A stretch of 64,000 nucleotides of DNA from Heliocidaris erythrogramma (Eukaryota > Echinodermata > Echinoidea > Camarodonta > Echinometridae). The number at the start of each line of letters is the position of its first letter. Position 1 is the stretch's first letter. Below, in pieces: positions 1-11,185 of the stretch. Position numbers and translations under genes: made by a program. Under the pieces are notes generated by a model. That model saw nothing but the letters and a program-made list of their open reading frames with translations, made no database searches and was not told where the DNA came from. Location of the stretch: NCBI GenBank assembly GCA_025617745.1, contig CM046864.1:24035152-24099151 (forward strand), written 5' to 3'.

Positions 1-2
1 CT

Positions 3-1145
3 GACGAGTCTCCTGATTCATCCCCCGGTAGTTCTCCCGGACGAAGCAGATCTTCTGCGGCAACCGGGGACGACGATCTATCATCCAAATCTTCCCAGCC
101 TAAAATTGACGTTATGGATCATTTCAGGTCAATGGCGACTCAGGCAGGCCTTTCTAGCAGAGCTGCCGATCTCTCAGCGAAATTCCTCAGACAATCAACG
201 AGGAATACTTATGACTCTAGACTACAATACTACGTCAGATGGTGCAACGACCACCAAGTTGATCCGACCTCTGCTCCTCTAGGGGAGATAGCAGACTTTT
301 TGATTCATCTGTTTGATAAGAACCTAGCCATATCTACGATTCGAGGCTACAGGTCCGCTATTTCAGCCATCCATGAAGGTAAATTTCAGGATGGAGAAAC
401 GCTGAGCTCTTCCAAGTACCTCTCTAGGCTCGTAAAATCTTTGTTCCTTTCTAAACCCCCTCAGGCTAGGTTGAGCCCGTCTTGGGGTTTGTCACGGGTG
501 TTGCGTGCTTTAGCTAAAGCTCCCTTTGAACCGATGGACGCTAGTTCTCTGATGAACCTAACAGTGAAGACTGTATTTCTGTTGGCAGTAGCTTCTGGAA
601 GGAGGCGTAGTTTCCTCCATGCATTGACAGTGAGTCCTGGCCATATCCGTTGGGAAAAACATGGTGTTAGACTTATCCCTCACGCTAAGTTTGTGGCTAA
701 AAATCAAACTATGACTTCGTCCCCTGGTGAAGTGTTCATTCCTTCGCTCAAGTCTTTCTCATCGATTGAGCAAGACAAGTTGTGGTGCCCAGTAAGGGCG
801 TTGAAGTGGTATATTCATAGAACCCAGGCAATTCGTAGTTCGGAGCAACTCTTTGTCAGCGTTCCTGCTCCTCACGGAGCTGTTTCACCAGACACCATTT
901 CTCGCTGGATTGTTCAAGCGATTAGGTCTGGGGGAGATTCCACCCTTCTCTCTCGGGTTCGTGCCCATGATACGAGAGGGGTGGCTCCCTCTTGGGCCCT
1001 GTTCCAGGGGGTTCCCCTCGAGGATATTTTGAAAGCGGCCTATTGGCATAACCCCAATACTTTCACTTCTTTTTACCTATCTGATGTTATGTCTAAGGAA
1101 GCTGCTTTTGCATCAGCTGTCCTTTCCTGCCCTAATAGAAAGTGA
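3..1145 (+). CDS. DIRS-like tyrosine recombinase (5' end outside window)
   Basis: Tyrosine recombinase of the kind encoded by DIRS-like retroelements, which integrate a circular DNA intermediate. The frame is open to the window edge, so the ATG at 114 is probably internal; the part before it is Ser/Pro-rich. Counting from that ATG, an N-terminal helical core-binding region (about 20-115) is followed by the catalytic domain with an Arg-rich motif ASGRRRSFLHAL (159-170), HDTR (285-288), Trp 311 and the presumed nucleophile Tyr 321 in the FYL context. This R..HxxR..W..Y pattern with ALFQG after HDTR is typical of DIRS/Ngaro recombinases. No stop or frameshift interrupts it, so this part looks intact. 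The RT/RNase H part would lie to the left of the window. The exact DIRS subfamily is not resolved. Confidence 0.85.
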   Translation, partial: DESPDSSPGSSPGRSRSSAATGDDDLSSKSSQPKIDVMDHFRSMATQAGLSSRAADLSAKFLRQSTRNTYDSRLQYYVRWCNDHQVDPTSAPLGEIADFLIHLFDKNLAISTIRGYRSAISAIHEGKFQDGETLSSSKYLSRLVKSLFLSKPPQARLSPSWGLSRVLRALAKAPFEPMDASSLMNLTVKTVFLLAVASGRRRSFLHALTVSPGHIRWEKHGVRLIPHAKFVAKNQTMTSSPGEVFIPSLKSFSSIEQDKLWCPVRALKWYIHRTQAIRSSEQLFVSVPAPHGAVSPDTISRWIVQAIRSGGDSTLLSRVRAHDTRGVAPSWALFQGVPLEDILKAAYWHNPNTFTSFYLSDVMSKEAAFASAVLSCPNRK

Positions 1146-1302
1146 CTGGTGCTTTGACTTCTCCGCTGCCCTTTTAGCCCCTTTTTCGTACGTTTTGTTG
1201 GTTCGGTGGAGACCTTCTTGTGGTTCATGGGTCTGTCTTCAGTCTTGAAGTTGAGTACGTATGTTGTGCCGCAGTCCCTCCGCCATATTGTCTGTTGGAA
1301 TC

Positions 1303-1657
1303 TGGCACTTGTTATTGGATAGGTAAGTGAAGCGAAAGGAAGTAGATATGTATGTTCAGTAGTGAACATTTTATCTACGAGTGAGCTTCACTTACCTATG
1401 GGACCCCTCCCTCCTTCCCCACTCTGCGGCATTTTATCTGCTATGCCGGCTCCGAAAGAGGATGTTTTATAACATGTGGGGATTCTTATAGCGCGAGTGT
1501 GCGGGGTTTCCCAGGTGGCTAGCAGGGCTGCCAGGGTCCAAAGGTCAATTTTTTAATAGCCGAGGGAATTCTTCTGGCAAAGAATAATGGCACTTGTTAT
1601 TGGATAGGTAAGTGAAGCTCACTCGTAGATAAAATGTTCACTACTGAACATACATAT
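1303..1657. repeat. DIRS-type complementary/terminal repeats
   Basis: Two related segments follow the recombinase stop codon. Positions 1319-1399 form an inverted repeat with arms ATAGGTAAGTGAAGC and its complement. Positions 1604-1657 are the exact reverse complement of 1346-1399 (54 bp). A direct copy of about 30 bp beginning TGGCACTTGTTATTGG occurs at 1303 and 1588. Such head-to-head and direct copies near the 3' end are expected for the internal complementary region and terminal repeat of DIRS elements. The right end of the element is inferred near 1657. Confidence 0.65.
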
Positions 1658-1995
1658 TTCCAATAGAGTTAGGATTAATACAATATATTTTATTGACATA
1701 ATTACTTCAGTATTTATCATCAGATATCATGATAATTATTGATAACGAAAAGCTGAAGATGAAAAGGCAAAGACGAATAGGCGGTATCGTTTTTAGTAAA
1801 TAGTAATTGTGTCTATACAACATTCGGCAGTAATATCGTTTCATGAAGATTATTTCGTTTCAAATAATTTTTAAATCATTCGATCATCGAAAGAATGGTG
1901 TTCCTCCTGAGGTAGAGCGATATCGAATCTCGGATACGGATTTTACTGCAAAGTAGTCACTGATTTATTTGCGTATTATTTCCACATATTTGGCG
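1658..1995. other. AT-rich spacer, no gene seen
   Basis: AT-rich sequence between the DIRS-like element and the next inverted-repeat element. I see no coding signal, RNA gene or repeat structure in it. Confidence 0.4.
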
Positions 1996-2329
1996 GGCTT
2001 GTACCGAAAGGGTGGTTAGCGTCGCGTTGCGTCGCGTTGACTGGATTGCCACCATTCGTCCAAAGCCCTCCCCTCGCCCCCCCCCCCCCCGGTTTTGCCC
2101 AAAGGGTGCGTTGAATTTTTAAAAATATTGTTATCTTGGTGCGTTTGGAATTGTTCTAATATAATATGAATGATAATAATAATAATAGGCCTGCTGATAA
2201 TAATTACAATATTTACAAAAAGTCCACGCACACTTTCGGCAAAACTGGGGGGGGGGGGGGGAGTGGTTGGACGATTGGTGGCGTTCTAGTCAACGCGACG
2301 CGACGCTACCCACCTTTTCGGTACAAGCC
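1996..2329. mobile_element. MITE-like element with ~100-bp terminal inverted repeats
   Basis: The left arm begins GGCTTGTACCGAAA and the right arm ends with its complement. Similarity continues through the GCGTCGCG segment and a poly-C/poly-G tract for about 100 bp. TTTGGCG occurs just outside both ends (about 1989-1995 and 2332-2338) and may be a target duplication. It has no coding capacity. Confidence 0.7.
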
Positions 2330-3204
2330 TGTTTGGCGTCGGTTATATGAACACTAGAGTTCTCTCAAGAGAAGAAGTTTGTTTGAACCTATTTAGCAGT
2401 ACAAATAACAAGGGCATTGGAATATTAAATAAGACCCTTTTCTGTAAAGTGGATTGTTTACATTTTTGACAACAGCGTTGTAAATCAACATGAATGCTAT
2501 ACTAACAGATCCAGGGAAATGTGCCGCTCTCAATCCTGGCTTGAGACAAAGATAATCATTACTCATTCCTGTAATACCAACGAATTATGATATCTGTCTA
2601 GAAGTTTCTAAACCGTTGACTTTGGAAACATTTATTCAATAAAAATGTGTATCTCAGTCACTTCGTCTTTAAAAATAACCTTTTCCACTTCTCTTACAGC
2701 CGCCATTGGTGTTTACTCTTTCCTGACAAAGAACAATCTGTATTTACGGGTCCAGCGATTTATGCCGTGTCTACAGGAACAACGTGGTATGAATTATACA
2801 TGTATCAGGAGAACTATCCCGTAAGACAATTACTCCCCAACAACCATCCACTTGGAAAAAAAACTCCTCAATTAAAGTATACATCTACAGTCCGAGTATA
2901 GGTTGCCCTATAGGTTGTACTTTTCCGGGAATAGGTGTCCTAGGAGGTAGTTCTCTGGGTGACCGATTTTTTAGGGGAGGCGGGCGTGAGGGTTGTCGAG
3001 GCGGGAGTTGCCTAAAAGCATGCAGTTTTATTAATTAAACACCGATCATTTCGTCATTGGTGTCTATGCCACGAGGACCTTGCTGGAAGACGTTGATGTT
3101 ATTAGGAGGCCATTATTCACCCATAGCATTGTTTGTTTTGGGATGGGGCAGTGCTTGTTGTAAAAAAGGCATATTTGTTAATATTGTTCCGGAACTGATT
3201 AAAA
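2330..3204. other. No gene seen
   Basis: AT-rich sequence with scattered stops in all frames. The open stretch at 2647-2901 has no recognisable motif and no splice context, so I do not call it. Confidence 0.4.
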
Positions 3205-3334
3205 CAATTCACTGCCCATCAACAAATATATATATACAGTTTTGTACATGTATATATAGATATATTTATATATATATATCTATATATACATGTACAAAAC
3301 TGTATATATATATTTGTTGATGGGCAGTGAATTG
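3205..3334. repeat. Near-perfect 130-bp palindrome
   Basis: CAATTCACTGCCCATCAAC on the left is matched by its reverse complement ending at 3334. The arms are about 60 bp and include TACATGTA and TATATA runs, with an AT-only centre. The structure would extrude as a cruciform or hairpin. Confidence 0.85.
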
Positions 3335-3340
3335 TATTAT

Positions 3341-3615
3341 GCAGCAATGGGAATACCAGCATGAAAGTCGTATTGAGGTCTGACCACCTCAAGTCGGCAG
3401 ACCTCAAGTCGACAAACCTCAAGTCGACAACGGAACTTAGACAATTATATAGTGAATAGGCACAGGCGCGTAGCCAGGGGGCGCGAACTAAAAAAGCGAG
3501 AGCAAAAAATCGGGAGAAGTGAGAGAAAGCTACGAGCCATAATCAGTTATAAGCGCCAGGATAATAATACTTCGGCACTTAGAAACATTTGTATTAAGCG
3601 CAATATAAATGTTAT

Positions 3616-3649
<34 letters not shown>

Positions 3650-4045
3650 CTTTCTCTCAAAATTTGCTAAAACGTCAAGGTTTATCCCCTCCCTGCACCC
3701 TATTGCTTCCAAATACATGTAATTGAAAAGCAGTCCGGGTGACGAACTAAGTTTCCGCCTTTAAAAAGGTGCTACGTGCCGTTACCTTTCTCTTAAATTT
3801 GCTATAAAACGTCAGAGGGGGAACTCCCCCTCCCTGCACCCACCCCCTGGAAAGCACGTGATCACAACGCCCCTCCCCCCCCCCCCCTAAAATGAAATCC
3901 AGGCTACGCGGCTGAACAGGCAGCCACACATTACGGCTGATATTATTTTGCTCGTAAAATTTTCTATGTTCCGTTGTCGACTTGAGGTCTGCCGACTTGA
4001 GGTCAGACCTCAATATGACTTCCATGTGGTTATTTCCATTGCTGC
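3341..4045. mobile_element. Foldback/MITE element with ~90-bp terminal inverted repeats
   Basis: GCAGCAATGG at 3341 is matched by CCATTGCTGC at 4036-4045. The arms continue through AGTCGTATTGAGGTCTGACC and the repeated 12-mer CTCAAGTCGACA, which also occurs as short tandem copies. A second, inner inverted pair (GCGTAGCCAGG at about 3470 and its complement at about 3899) suggests a nested repeat. It contains a (TAT)n microsatellite at 3618-3650 and no protein-coding signal. Confidence 0.65.
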
Positions 4046-5250
4046 GTATATATATATATATTTATATATAAGAGCAACAATAATTTTTTGGCTCACACTC
4101 TTTAAACCTAATCCCATTGGGGGGGGGGGGGCTGTAGTTTTTTTCGCCGTGCTTCTAGACCGTTTGGGATTTCACGTTCAAACTTTATTACTTTTTTTCT
4201 CTCAAGTCTCTCGCATATTTTGATATATAATTCACCCCGGTTGTAAACTGATTTTAGAGGTCGATAATTGCTTGACCATCACAAAAAACAGCATTTTTTG
4301 TATAGGTTTCTATGTAATTCATATATCCAATGCCATGTAAACTCCAGATCTGTTATAATTGATATGATGAATTACAATCTGGATTATTGCTTTGTTATTA
4401 GTTTATTTCATATACTTCAGAGATAAATTCTAAGAAAAAAAAATAAAAACAATAAAATACAAAAGAAATCAGGAACTATCCGGCAATAGCAATATGCTAA
4501 TTTATGCAGTAATATTTTTATCACCATAAAAAAACATGGATGGGATGAATTACATCATTTGAAAGTAGTTTTACAAAAAACCTGAATAAAACCTGAAATT
4601 TCTCATGATTTTAGATGAAAATCACATTTTCCCCCAAAAATTCATAAAAACTTTTCATATTCAAAATTTAAATTAATTCTTTAAAAAAAAGTAAAGGTCC
4701 ATTTTAAAAAAAAAATCTTATTCTACTTGATATGTTTTACGTCTGTGCCAGGGAGAACCTTCCATTGTCGACAAATGAAAAGTACGGTGTATTAAAGGAA
4801 GCACATGGAAGTAAAAAAAATGGGGTTTTTTCATCTCTCGAGAGATATTTATTGATTTGGGAAAATTTGGGGGTGTATGCCCCTCCTGCCAGCCCCTGCA
4901 TTATGCACTGGACCATGTTATATGTAAAGTTGAATCGAAAGCATATCACCACACAATGGGAATTTTGTGTATCATTAAAGCTTGCATTTCCCTTACATCA
5001 TGTTCGCATGTGTAACGTTTCCACGGTTTTAGCAAAATCTGTTACAAATGGATTTTTACATTCCATTTTCACAACAATTTTGTAGAATTTTGTAGAAAAC
5101 TGTATGGTTTAATAATATGAATTTATTTTTATATCAAATTAATTCTACTACTTTATGAAAAAAAAAATGTTTTTACACATGACATATATTGTTCAAAGTA
5201 AGCTTTTGTTTTCCTGTTGGTTTTTTTTCTGGGACGCACTGTATTCAGAA
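4046..5250. other. AT-rich spacer, no gene seen
   Basis: Contains a poly-G run near 4120 and long A/T-rich stretches. The open frame at 4732-5085 has no recognisable domain, so no gene is called. Confidence 0.4.
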
Positions 5251-5258
5251 TAATAATG

Positions 5259-5294
<36 letters not shown>

Positions 5295-5295
5295 C
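5250..5295. repeat. (TA)n microsatellite
   Basis: About 20 TA dinucleotide units. Confidence 0.9.
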
Positions 5296-5696
5296 TTTTC
5301 CATCGCAGACAACGGTCGAGACAAGCACGAACGGGAGGCAGTGCCGAGATCACCACCGCAATCACCACAAGAGGAACGTATCCACCTAGAGATGGGCGAC
5401 ACGCTAAAGCAAACGAATAATAGAAAGACCATAACTGCCATTTAAATACATCAAAAGTTTCTCAGAGGGTGCCAAGATGCCAGCGGAGGTGTTGTAAAAA
5501 TGACACTTTGGGAAAAATTTAAATCTGTAATGAAAAAAGTTTCTCATCTCTTATGAAATCTAAAGCTTGTTTTGAAATTCGAAATGTTTAATAGGGAAGC
5601 CAATTTATCAGATTTACATTGGCAAATGAAAGTAACAGACAAGATCATGTTGTTTTGATATTAATACACTGTAAAAGAATGCCGTTTCACGGCATA

Positions 5697-5840
5697 CCAA
5701 AGTGGCAAATTGGTAGGTTGGCCAATCTTGGCACATTTTCAGACTGAGCAAGTTTGGCCAAGTTTGGCATCTTATTGGGTGATATATTTGGTGGTTATTA
5801 TTAAAGTGGCAAATTGGTAGGTTGGTTTGGCTGGCAAGTT
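5697..5840. repeat. Direct repeat of a 22-bp motif
   Basis: AAAGTGGCAAATTGGTAGG occurs near 5699 and again near 5804, with several related TTGGC words between. It looks like a short degenerate repeat with no coding role. Confidence 0.6.
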
Positions 5841-6375
5841 GGAGTAATTGGACTCTTTTGCGGCAGAATAAAGATTCTAGCTGCAACAAAATGAGAAGCG
5901 GTACAGGTCGTTGAACAGTCAGACAAACTGACTCAAATGCAGCCGTGTTCTCGTTTAGCCTTTTCCAGGGTTGTTTCCGTGACAGTTAGCTTAAGCCAAG
6001 ATGTCAGGTACTCGAAGAAATGAACTTTTTGACGGTTAGGATTCGAGCCTTTGTTACTTAATAGATACAATGTCACCAGTATCTCATATTCGAGTCATCC
6101 TTTTAGTTTGAAATTTGTTCAAGTTTAGAACAATTAATTTTAGAATTGACATCCTTTGGATTATTTGACTTTCTGATATCACGTTTGGATATAATGTACA
6201 CTCTACATGTACATACTTCTTTTATAAACCTGAAATTGGTAAGGATGCCTCATTTACATATTAGAGGACAATGGCAGCCATTATTTCATATTTAATCTAA
6301 ATGCTTTTGCTCCTACATGTAAGTACATGTAGAATGTAGATAACATGAGTGCATTATTTTAAGGTTACCAGCTAT

Positions 6376-6499
6376 GGGGCCTGTAGCATAGAGAGATACA
6401 ATCAATGTTACGATTGATATCAATCGTAAGTCTATGGCAAACCATGTATGGAAGAGTTACAATTGATCGTAAGATTGATTGTATCTCTTTATGCCCTGG
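6376..6499. mobile_element. Short MITE-like palindrome
   Basis: GGGGCCTGTAGCATAGAGAG at the left is matched by CTCTTTATGCCCTGG at the right, and AGATACAATCAAT by its complement. The result is a 124-bp imperfect hairpin. A (TC)n tract follows at 6527-6548. Confidence 0.65.
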
Positions 6500-6559
6500 T
6501 TTATCTGGTTTCTTTCTATGTTTCCTTCTCTCTCTCTCTCTCTCTCTCCCTCTTGTCAT

Positions 6560-7300
6560 TTACAAGCACTCAGATGTTGAAATCAGTTAGAAAAGTTAGA
6601 GTATAAAATGATTTTAATATTGGCCATACAACGAAAGTTGTAACATTTACTGATATTGAACAGTTAGGTCCAACACCGAGTTACAGACAACAAGGCACGA
6701 ATTCTTAGATAAACCGGTTGTCTCAGGATTGAAGCACGTTATAAACTGAATAGTTAATTCTGAAGTTGGCGATAAGTAGGAATGACATATTTGAGGCTGT
6801 TTATGTAGAGACCTTGGTTTTATAATGTCGCATCCATGGGTAGCCAACAGAGTGAGCTAACATGTTTGACTGAGGGGCGGAGAGGCCCGTTTTATACCCG
6901 TTGAGCGGTGACTATGAAGGTAGATTATGCGGTAGGCAATAAGAAGCTAGGATATATGAGTGTTTTGGATCTGGAGAGATTATTGGATGGCTGCTGGTCA
7001 GCCAAGATTGATGTAGTTGAGAGGCTATGCTAGCCCAGAATGGAATTACTTTTCATGTTTCAGTTGGAAAGATAAGGTACACTGTTGAAATAAACGTTGT
7101 GGAATAGAATTCAGTTGTTAGAGATCTTATACACTTACATGATAGACCTGTCCCTAATATCTAGTAACTTAGACTGCATAGATTCCATACATTTACCAGT
7201 AGACAGAAGTACTTGTAGATTATTTGTTGTCGGTCAGGAGTGACAACAACTCTGAACATTTCTATGAATTGTACGTTTTTAATATGATACCAGATTTGTG
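6560..7300. other. No gene seen
   Basis: Unannotated sequence upstream of the truncated retrotransposon. No open frame with recognisable motifs and no repeat structure were noticed. Confidence 0.35.
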
Positions 7301-7319
7301 TACTAAAGTAGACACATTT

Positions 7320-9935
7320 GCTAATTTAATGTTTGGTTACTCTTTTTTCTTGTTATTGATAAACCTACTCGGATAACCACACACTCAGCTACCTTGAGAA
7401 CATTTTCACAAATCCCAATGACCACTTGACTTCAGGAATTTTAGAATTAGAAGTAAGTGACCATTTGCCTATATTTGTTTCTCTTCTATCTCATTTTCAT
7501 GGTAATAGTGAGTCAATCACATTCACGATACATCTCATAAATGACCAAACCCTTGTTATGTTTTACCTTAAACTTAGGCAATTAAAATGGAATCTTCCTA
7601 ATAATGCTGATGTAGCGTATAATATGTTTATAAATAAATTTCTAGAGTTACAATCAATGTTTTGTCTACAAATTTGTTAAGATTAAGAAAAAGCATAATA
7701 AAAACATTGGATGACTCCTACATTATTAAAATTATGTCGTAAACGTCTAAGAATGTACACAGATTATACGAAGAATCCCACTGACTATCTTTACAGTACA
7801 TATAAAAAATATAGAAATCATGTTACAACTAAAATAAGAAATGCTAAGTCTGTTTACTACCAAAATAAATTCAATATGATTAGAAATAATGTGAAAGCAA
7901 CTTGGAGACAAATAAACCAAATCTTAAATAAAAATAAGTCAAAATTTTCCAAAATTACTTCAGTAAAAACTAATGGAAAGACAATAACAGATGACATGGA
8001 AATAGCTGATGAATTTAATGATTTTTTTGTTAACATAGGGCAAAAATTACTTTCTCAGCAAAAAGTGGGATCAAGGGATGCACATTCTTTTTACTGTTAT
8101 TTAACTAACCCTAATAAACATTCCATATTTTTAATCCATTTGTTCCTAATGAAGTTATAGACATAGTATCTAAAATGAAAACTAATACAAGTGCTGGGTT
8201 AGATGAGATTAGTATTTCTGTATTGAAAAAAGTCATAACAATCATCTGTGAACCTTTGTGTAAAATTTTGAATTTAAGTTTGACAACTGGTGTTGTTCAA
8301 AAGGAAAAGAAAATAGCACGTGTTAGTCCAATTCATAAGCAGGGTAGTATTGAAGATATAAATAATTATCGCCCAATATCTGTACTAAAATTATATTCAG
8401 TAAAATATTAGAAAGGCGTGTGTATAATAGATTACTCTCATTCGTCGACAAGCATTCCTTACTTTTTCAGAATCAATTTGGTTTCAGAAAGGGGCACTCC
8501 ACATCTACAGCAATTCTGGAATATCTCAACCATATATATAATGCTGTTGACAATACAGATCACACACTAGCAGTCTTTATTGACTTATCCAAGGCTTTTT
8601 ATGTCATTGATCACACCATCCTGATATTTAAATTAAACTACTGTGGCATTCGTGGAGTTCCTCTGAAGTGGTTTTCCAATTATTTATCTGATAGGGAACA
8701 ATTAACTGTTGTAAACGGAATTAAGTCCCAACCCAGAACTGTTAGATGTGGAGTGCCGCAAGGTTCAATCCTTGGACCTTTATTATTTTTAATTTATATT
8801 AATGATCTTCCACAATGTACACATTCCTTAAATTACTTATTATTTGCAGATGATACAAGTATTTTTATGTCCAATAATAATACATGTATATGTTCTTTTT
8901 TCAATTCAGTAAATATGCAATTAAATAAAATTAAGGTATGGATGAATGCAAATAGGTTGATTTTAAACATCGACAAAACAAAATGTATGTTGTTCACTAA
9001 TTTGAAGACAAAATATGATAATTTAGCCTGGTATTTTGATAACAGAAGACTTCAATTAGCTGAAAACACTAAATTTCTTGGAGTTTATGTAGATAATAAA
9101 TTATCCTGGAATGTTCATATAAACTATGTAAAGATTGCCAGGAATATAGGGGTATTGAGTAAATTACAATTCTTACCTTAAAAATGTACTTAAAATGTTG
9201 TATGATACACTCATTTTACCTTTTCTGAGTTTCTGCAATATTGTTTGGGAATATACATCTAAATCAAATTTAAACAAAGTTCTTATCCTCCAAAAAAGGG
9301 AGTTCGCACAATAACAAGCTCAGATTATTTAGCTCCAAGTAAACCTCTATTTAATACTCTAAAAGTTCTTCCAATTTATGATTTGATATCTCAGTCTACA
9401 CAATGTAGGCCTACTCTTCATGTTTAAATGTCATAATGGCATATTGCCACAATTGTTTCAGAATTACTTTATCAAAAATTTTAATATCCATTCGTATGAA
9501 ACCAGAAACTTAAAATAATTATCACTTACCTTTATTTCGCACAACTATAAGACAGCACTCAATATTCTATAATGGTCCACTACTTTGGAATAATCTACCT
9601 GAAACGTTGAAATGCAGTACATCCTATAACTATTTAAAACGCAATTATAAATTACTCCTTTGTACTTCTACCTCTCTTACTTACTTCTTCCTGTAATCTG
9701 TCCTTTCCGTAGTTTTTCTTAATATTTAATATTTTTTACATGCAATTACTTAATATGCATACTTTTATTTTGCATTGTGACTATTACTTGATTTTGCAAG
9801 GGCCCAATCTGTACAAGCCTTTGGCTTTCATTTGGCTCCGCCACAGTTTTGTAATATCTCTCTAATGGCCTTATATAATACAAAGTATTCATACGAACAT
9901 GTTTTATTGTGGAAATAAATAAAAAGGAAACGAAA
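7320..9935 (+). pseudogene. 5'-truncated non-LTR retrotransposon (endonuclease end + reverse transcriptase), decayed
   Basis: A degenerate LINE-type element. It starts inside the endonuclease: DKPTRIT near 7355 and SDHLPIF near 7455-7475 are the C-terminal endonuclease motifs. The reverse transcriptase follows in several frames broken by stops and frameshifts: an N-terminal segment with NIGQKL (7711-8160), a segment with NNYRPISVL (8175-8400), and a long core (8420-9181) with FGFRKGHST, IDLSKAF, GVPQGSILGPLLF and the catalytic FADD. The post-RT tail is still readable to about 9690 (for example LLWNNLPETLK) in shifted frames. The 3' end near 9930 is A-rich with AATAAA. It belongs to the Jockey/CR1-like part of the LINE tree; I cannot fix the clade. 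The same family occurs in opposite orientation at 14.85-17.23 kb. Confidence 0.85.
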
Positions 9936-10450
9936 CTTGTTTTACTTGACGTGCATTGAATTAGGCTTGACTGCCTCCTTGTGAATTGAATATCACTTAA
10001 TAAAGTTATTTGTTATTTGTTCACTTGAACAATTTAGGCTTACAGATTCATTGTTATACATGCCTGGTTCGACATCAGTCACATTAGTTTGAGTAAGTGT
10101 GAATGAAAATTGGCACTTTTATATCTTATTTAGATGGCATGATTGAGAATCTAGAGAACGAAACCATCCTCTGGCTCTGTATCAGACACTTATCCATGTC
10201 ATTGTGCCTTAGATTGCTATATAGGAGGAACGTACTAGAAGACGTGAGAGAGCTTGCCACAAGAATCGAGTGCGTGTTCGTGACATGATTGATTGTGAGG
10301 ACAGGACACCGAGCGTGCCCCGTCACGTGAGTGTTGCACATGGTGTCATGTATAAGACAGTTTTAGGGGTTTTATTGTAGAAGTACAAATCTTATGCTTT
10401 AATTGTTTACAGATAACTGAGGATCAAATGGAGGAAACTCGATCTGATAG
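9936..10450. other. No gene seen
   Basis: Non-repetitive sequence between the retrotransposon tail and the minisatellite. Short open frames here have no recognisable motif. Confidence 0.35.
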
Positions 10451-10454
10451 CAGA

Positions 10455-11185
10455 GGCGGATCTAGTTTTTTTCCAAGGGGGGGGGGGGGGGTTGACCAAA
10501 CGACGATGCAGAGCATCGTCCACAAGCCGCGATGTCCGCGAGCCGCGTAGCGGCGAGCCGATTTTTTTATGCTATTATGAACCCCTGTAAGTTATGTTTT
10601 CCTGGCATCTACTATACTAACGCAATGGAGACCATAAAAAGCCGCGGATCGGCGATGTCCGCGAGCCGTTTTTTTTTTTGTGCTAGTTTGAACCCCCGTA
10701 AGTGATGTTTTCCTGGCATCTACTAACGCAATAGAGACCATAAAAAGCCGTGGAGCGGCGATGTCCGCGAGCCGTTTTTTTTTTGTGCTAGTTTGAACCC
10801 CCGTAAGTGATGTTTTCCTGGCATCTACTAACGCAATAGAGACCATAAAAAGCCGTGGAGCGGCGATGTCCGCGAGCCGCATAGCGGCGAGCCGATTTTT
10901 TGCTATTTTGAACCCCCGTAAGTGATGTTTTCCTGGCATCTACTAACGCAATGGAGACCATAAAAAGCCGCGGAGCGGCGATGTCCGCGAGCCGCATAGC
11001 GGCGAGCCGATTTTTTGCTATTTTGAATCCCCGTAAGTGATGTTTTCCTGGCATCTACTAACGCAATGGAGACCATAAAAAAGCAGTCCATGATCTGGAC
11101 ATATTATGACGGCGTTTTTCTATGCACATTAAATTTTTACTTGGCAGCCCAAGGGGGGGGGGGGGGGGGGGGGGTTAAACCCCCT
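10455..11185. repeat. Minisatellite block flanked by poly-G tracts
   Basis: Five copies of a GC-rich unit carrying GATGTCCGCGAGCCG start near 10,531, 10,654, 10,760, 10,864 and 10,980, a spacing of 104-123 bp. Each unit contains GAACCCC(C/T)GTAAGT and a CCTGGCATCTACTA segment. The block lies between two tracts of CCAAG followed by long G runs (about 10,475 and 11,150). Minus-strand frames run open through the array, but unit length is not a multiple of three, so protein coding is unlikely. Confidence 0.85.

Noticed and set aside
6030..6050. GGATTCGAGCC resembling a tRNA T-loop
   Set aside because: Isolated word without any cloverleaf around it.
10592..11091. Minus-strand open frames with repeated peptide over the minisatellite
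   Set aside because: Repeat units are not multiples of three and the frames restart between units; openness comes from the repeat.
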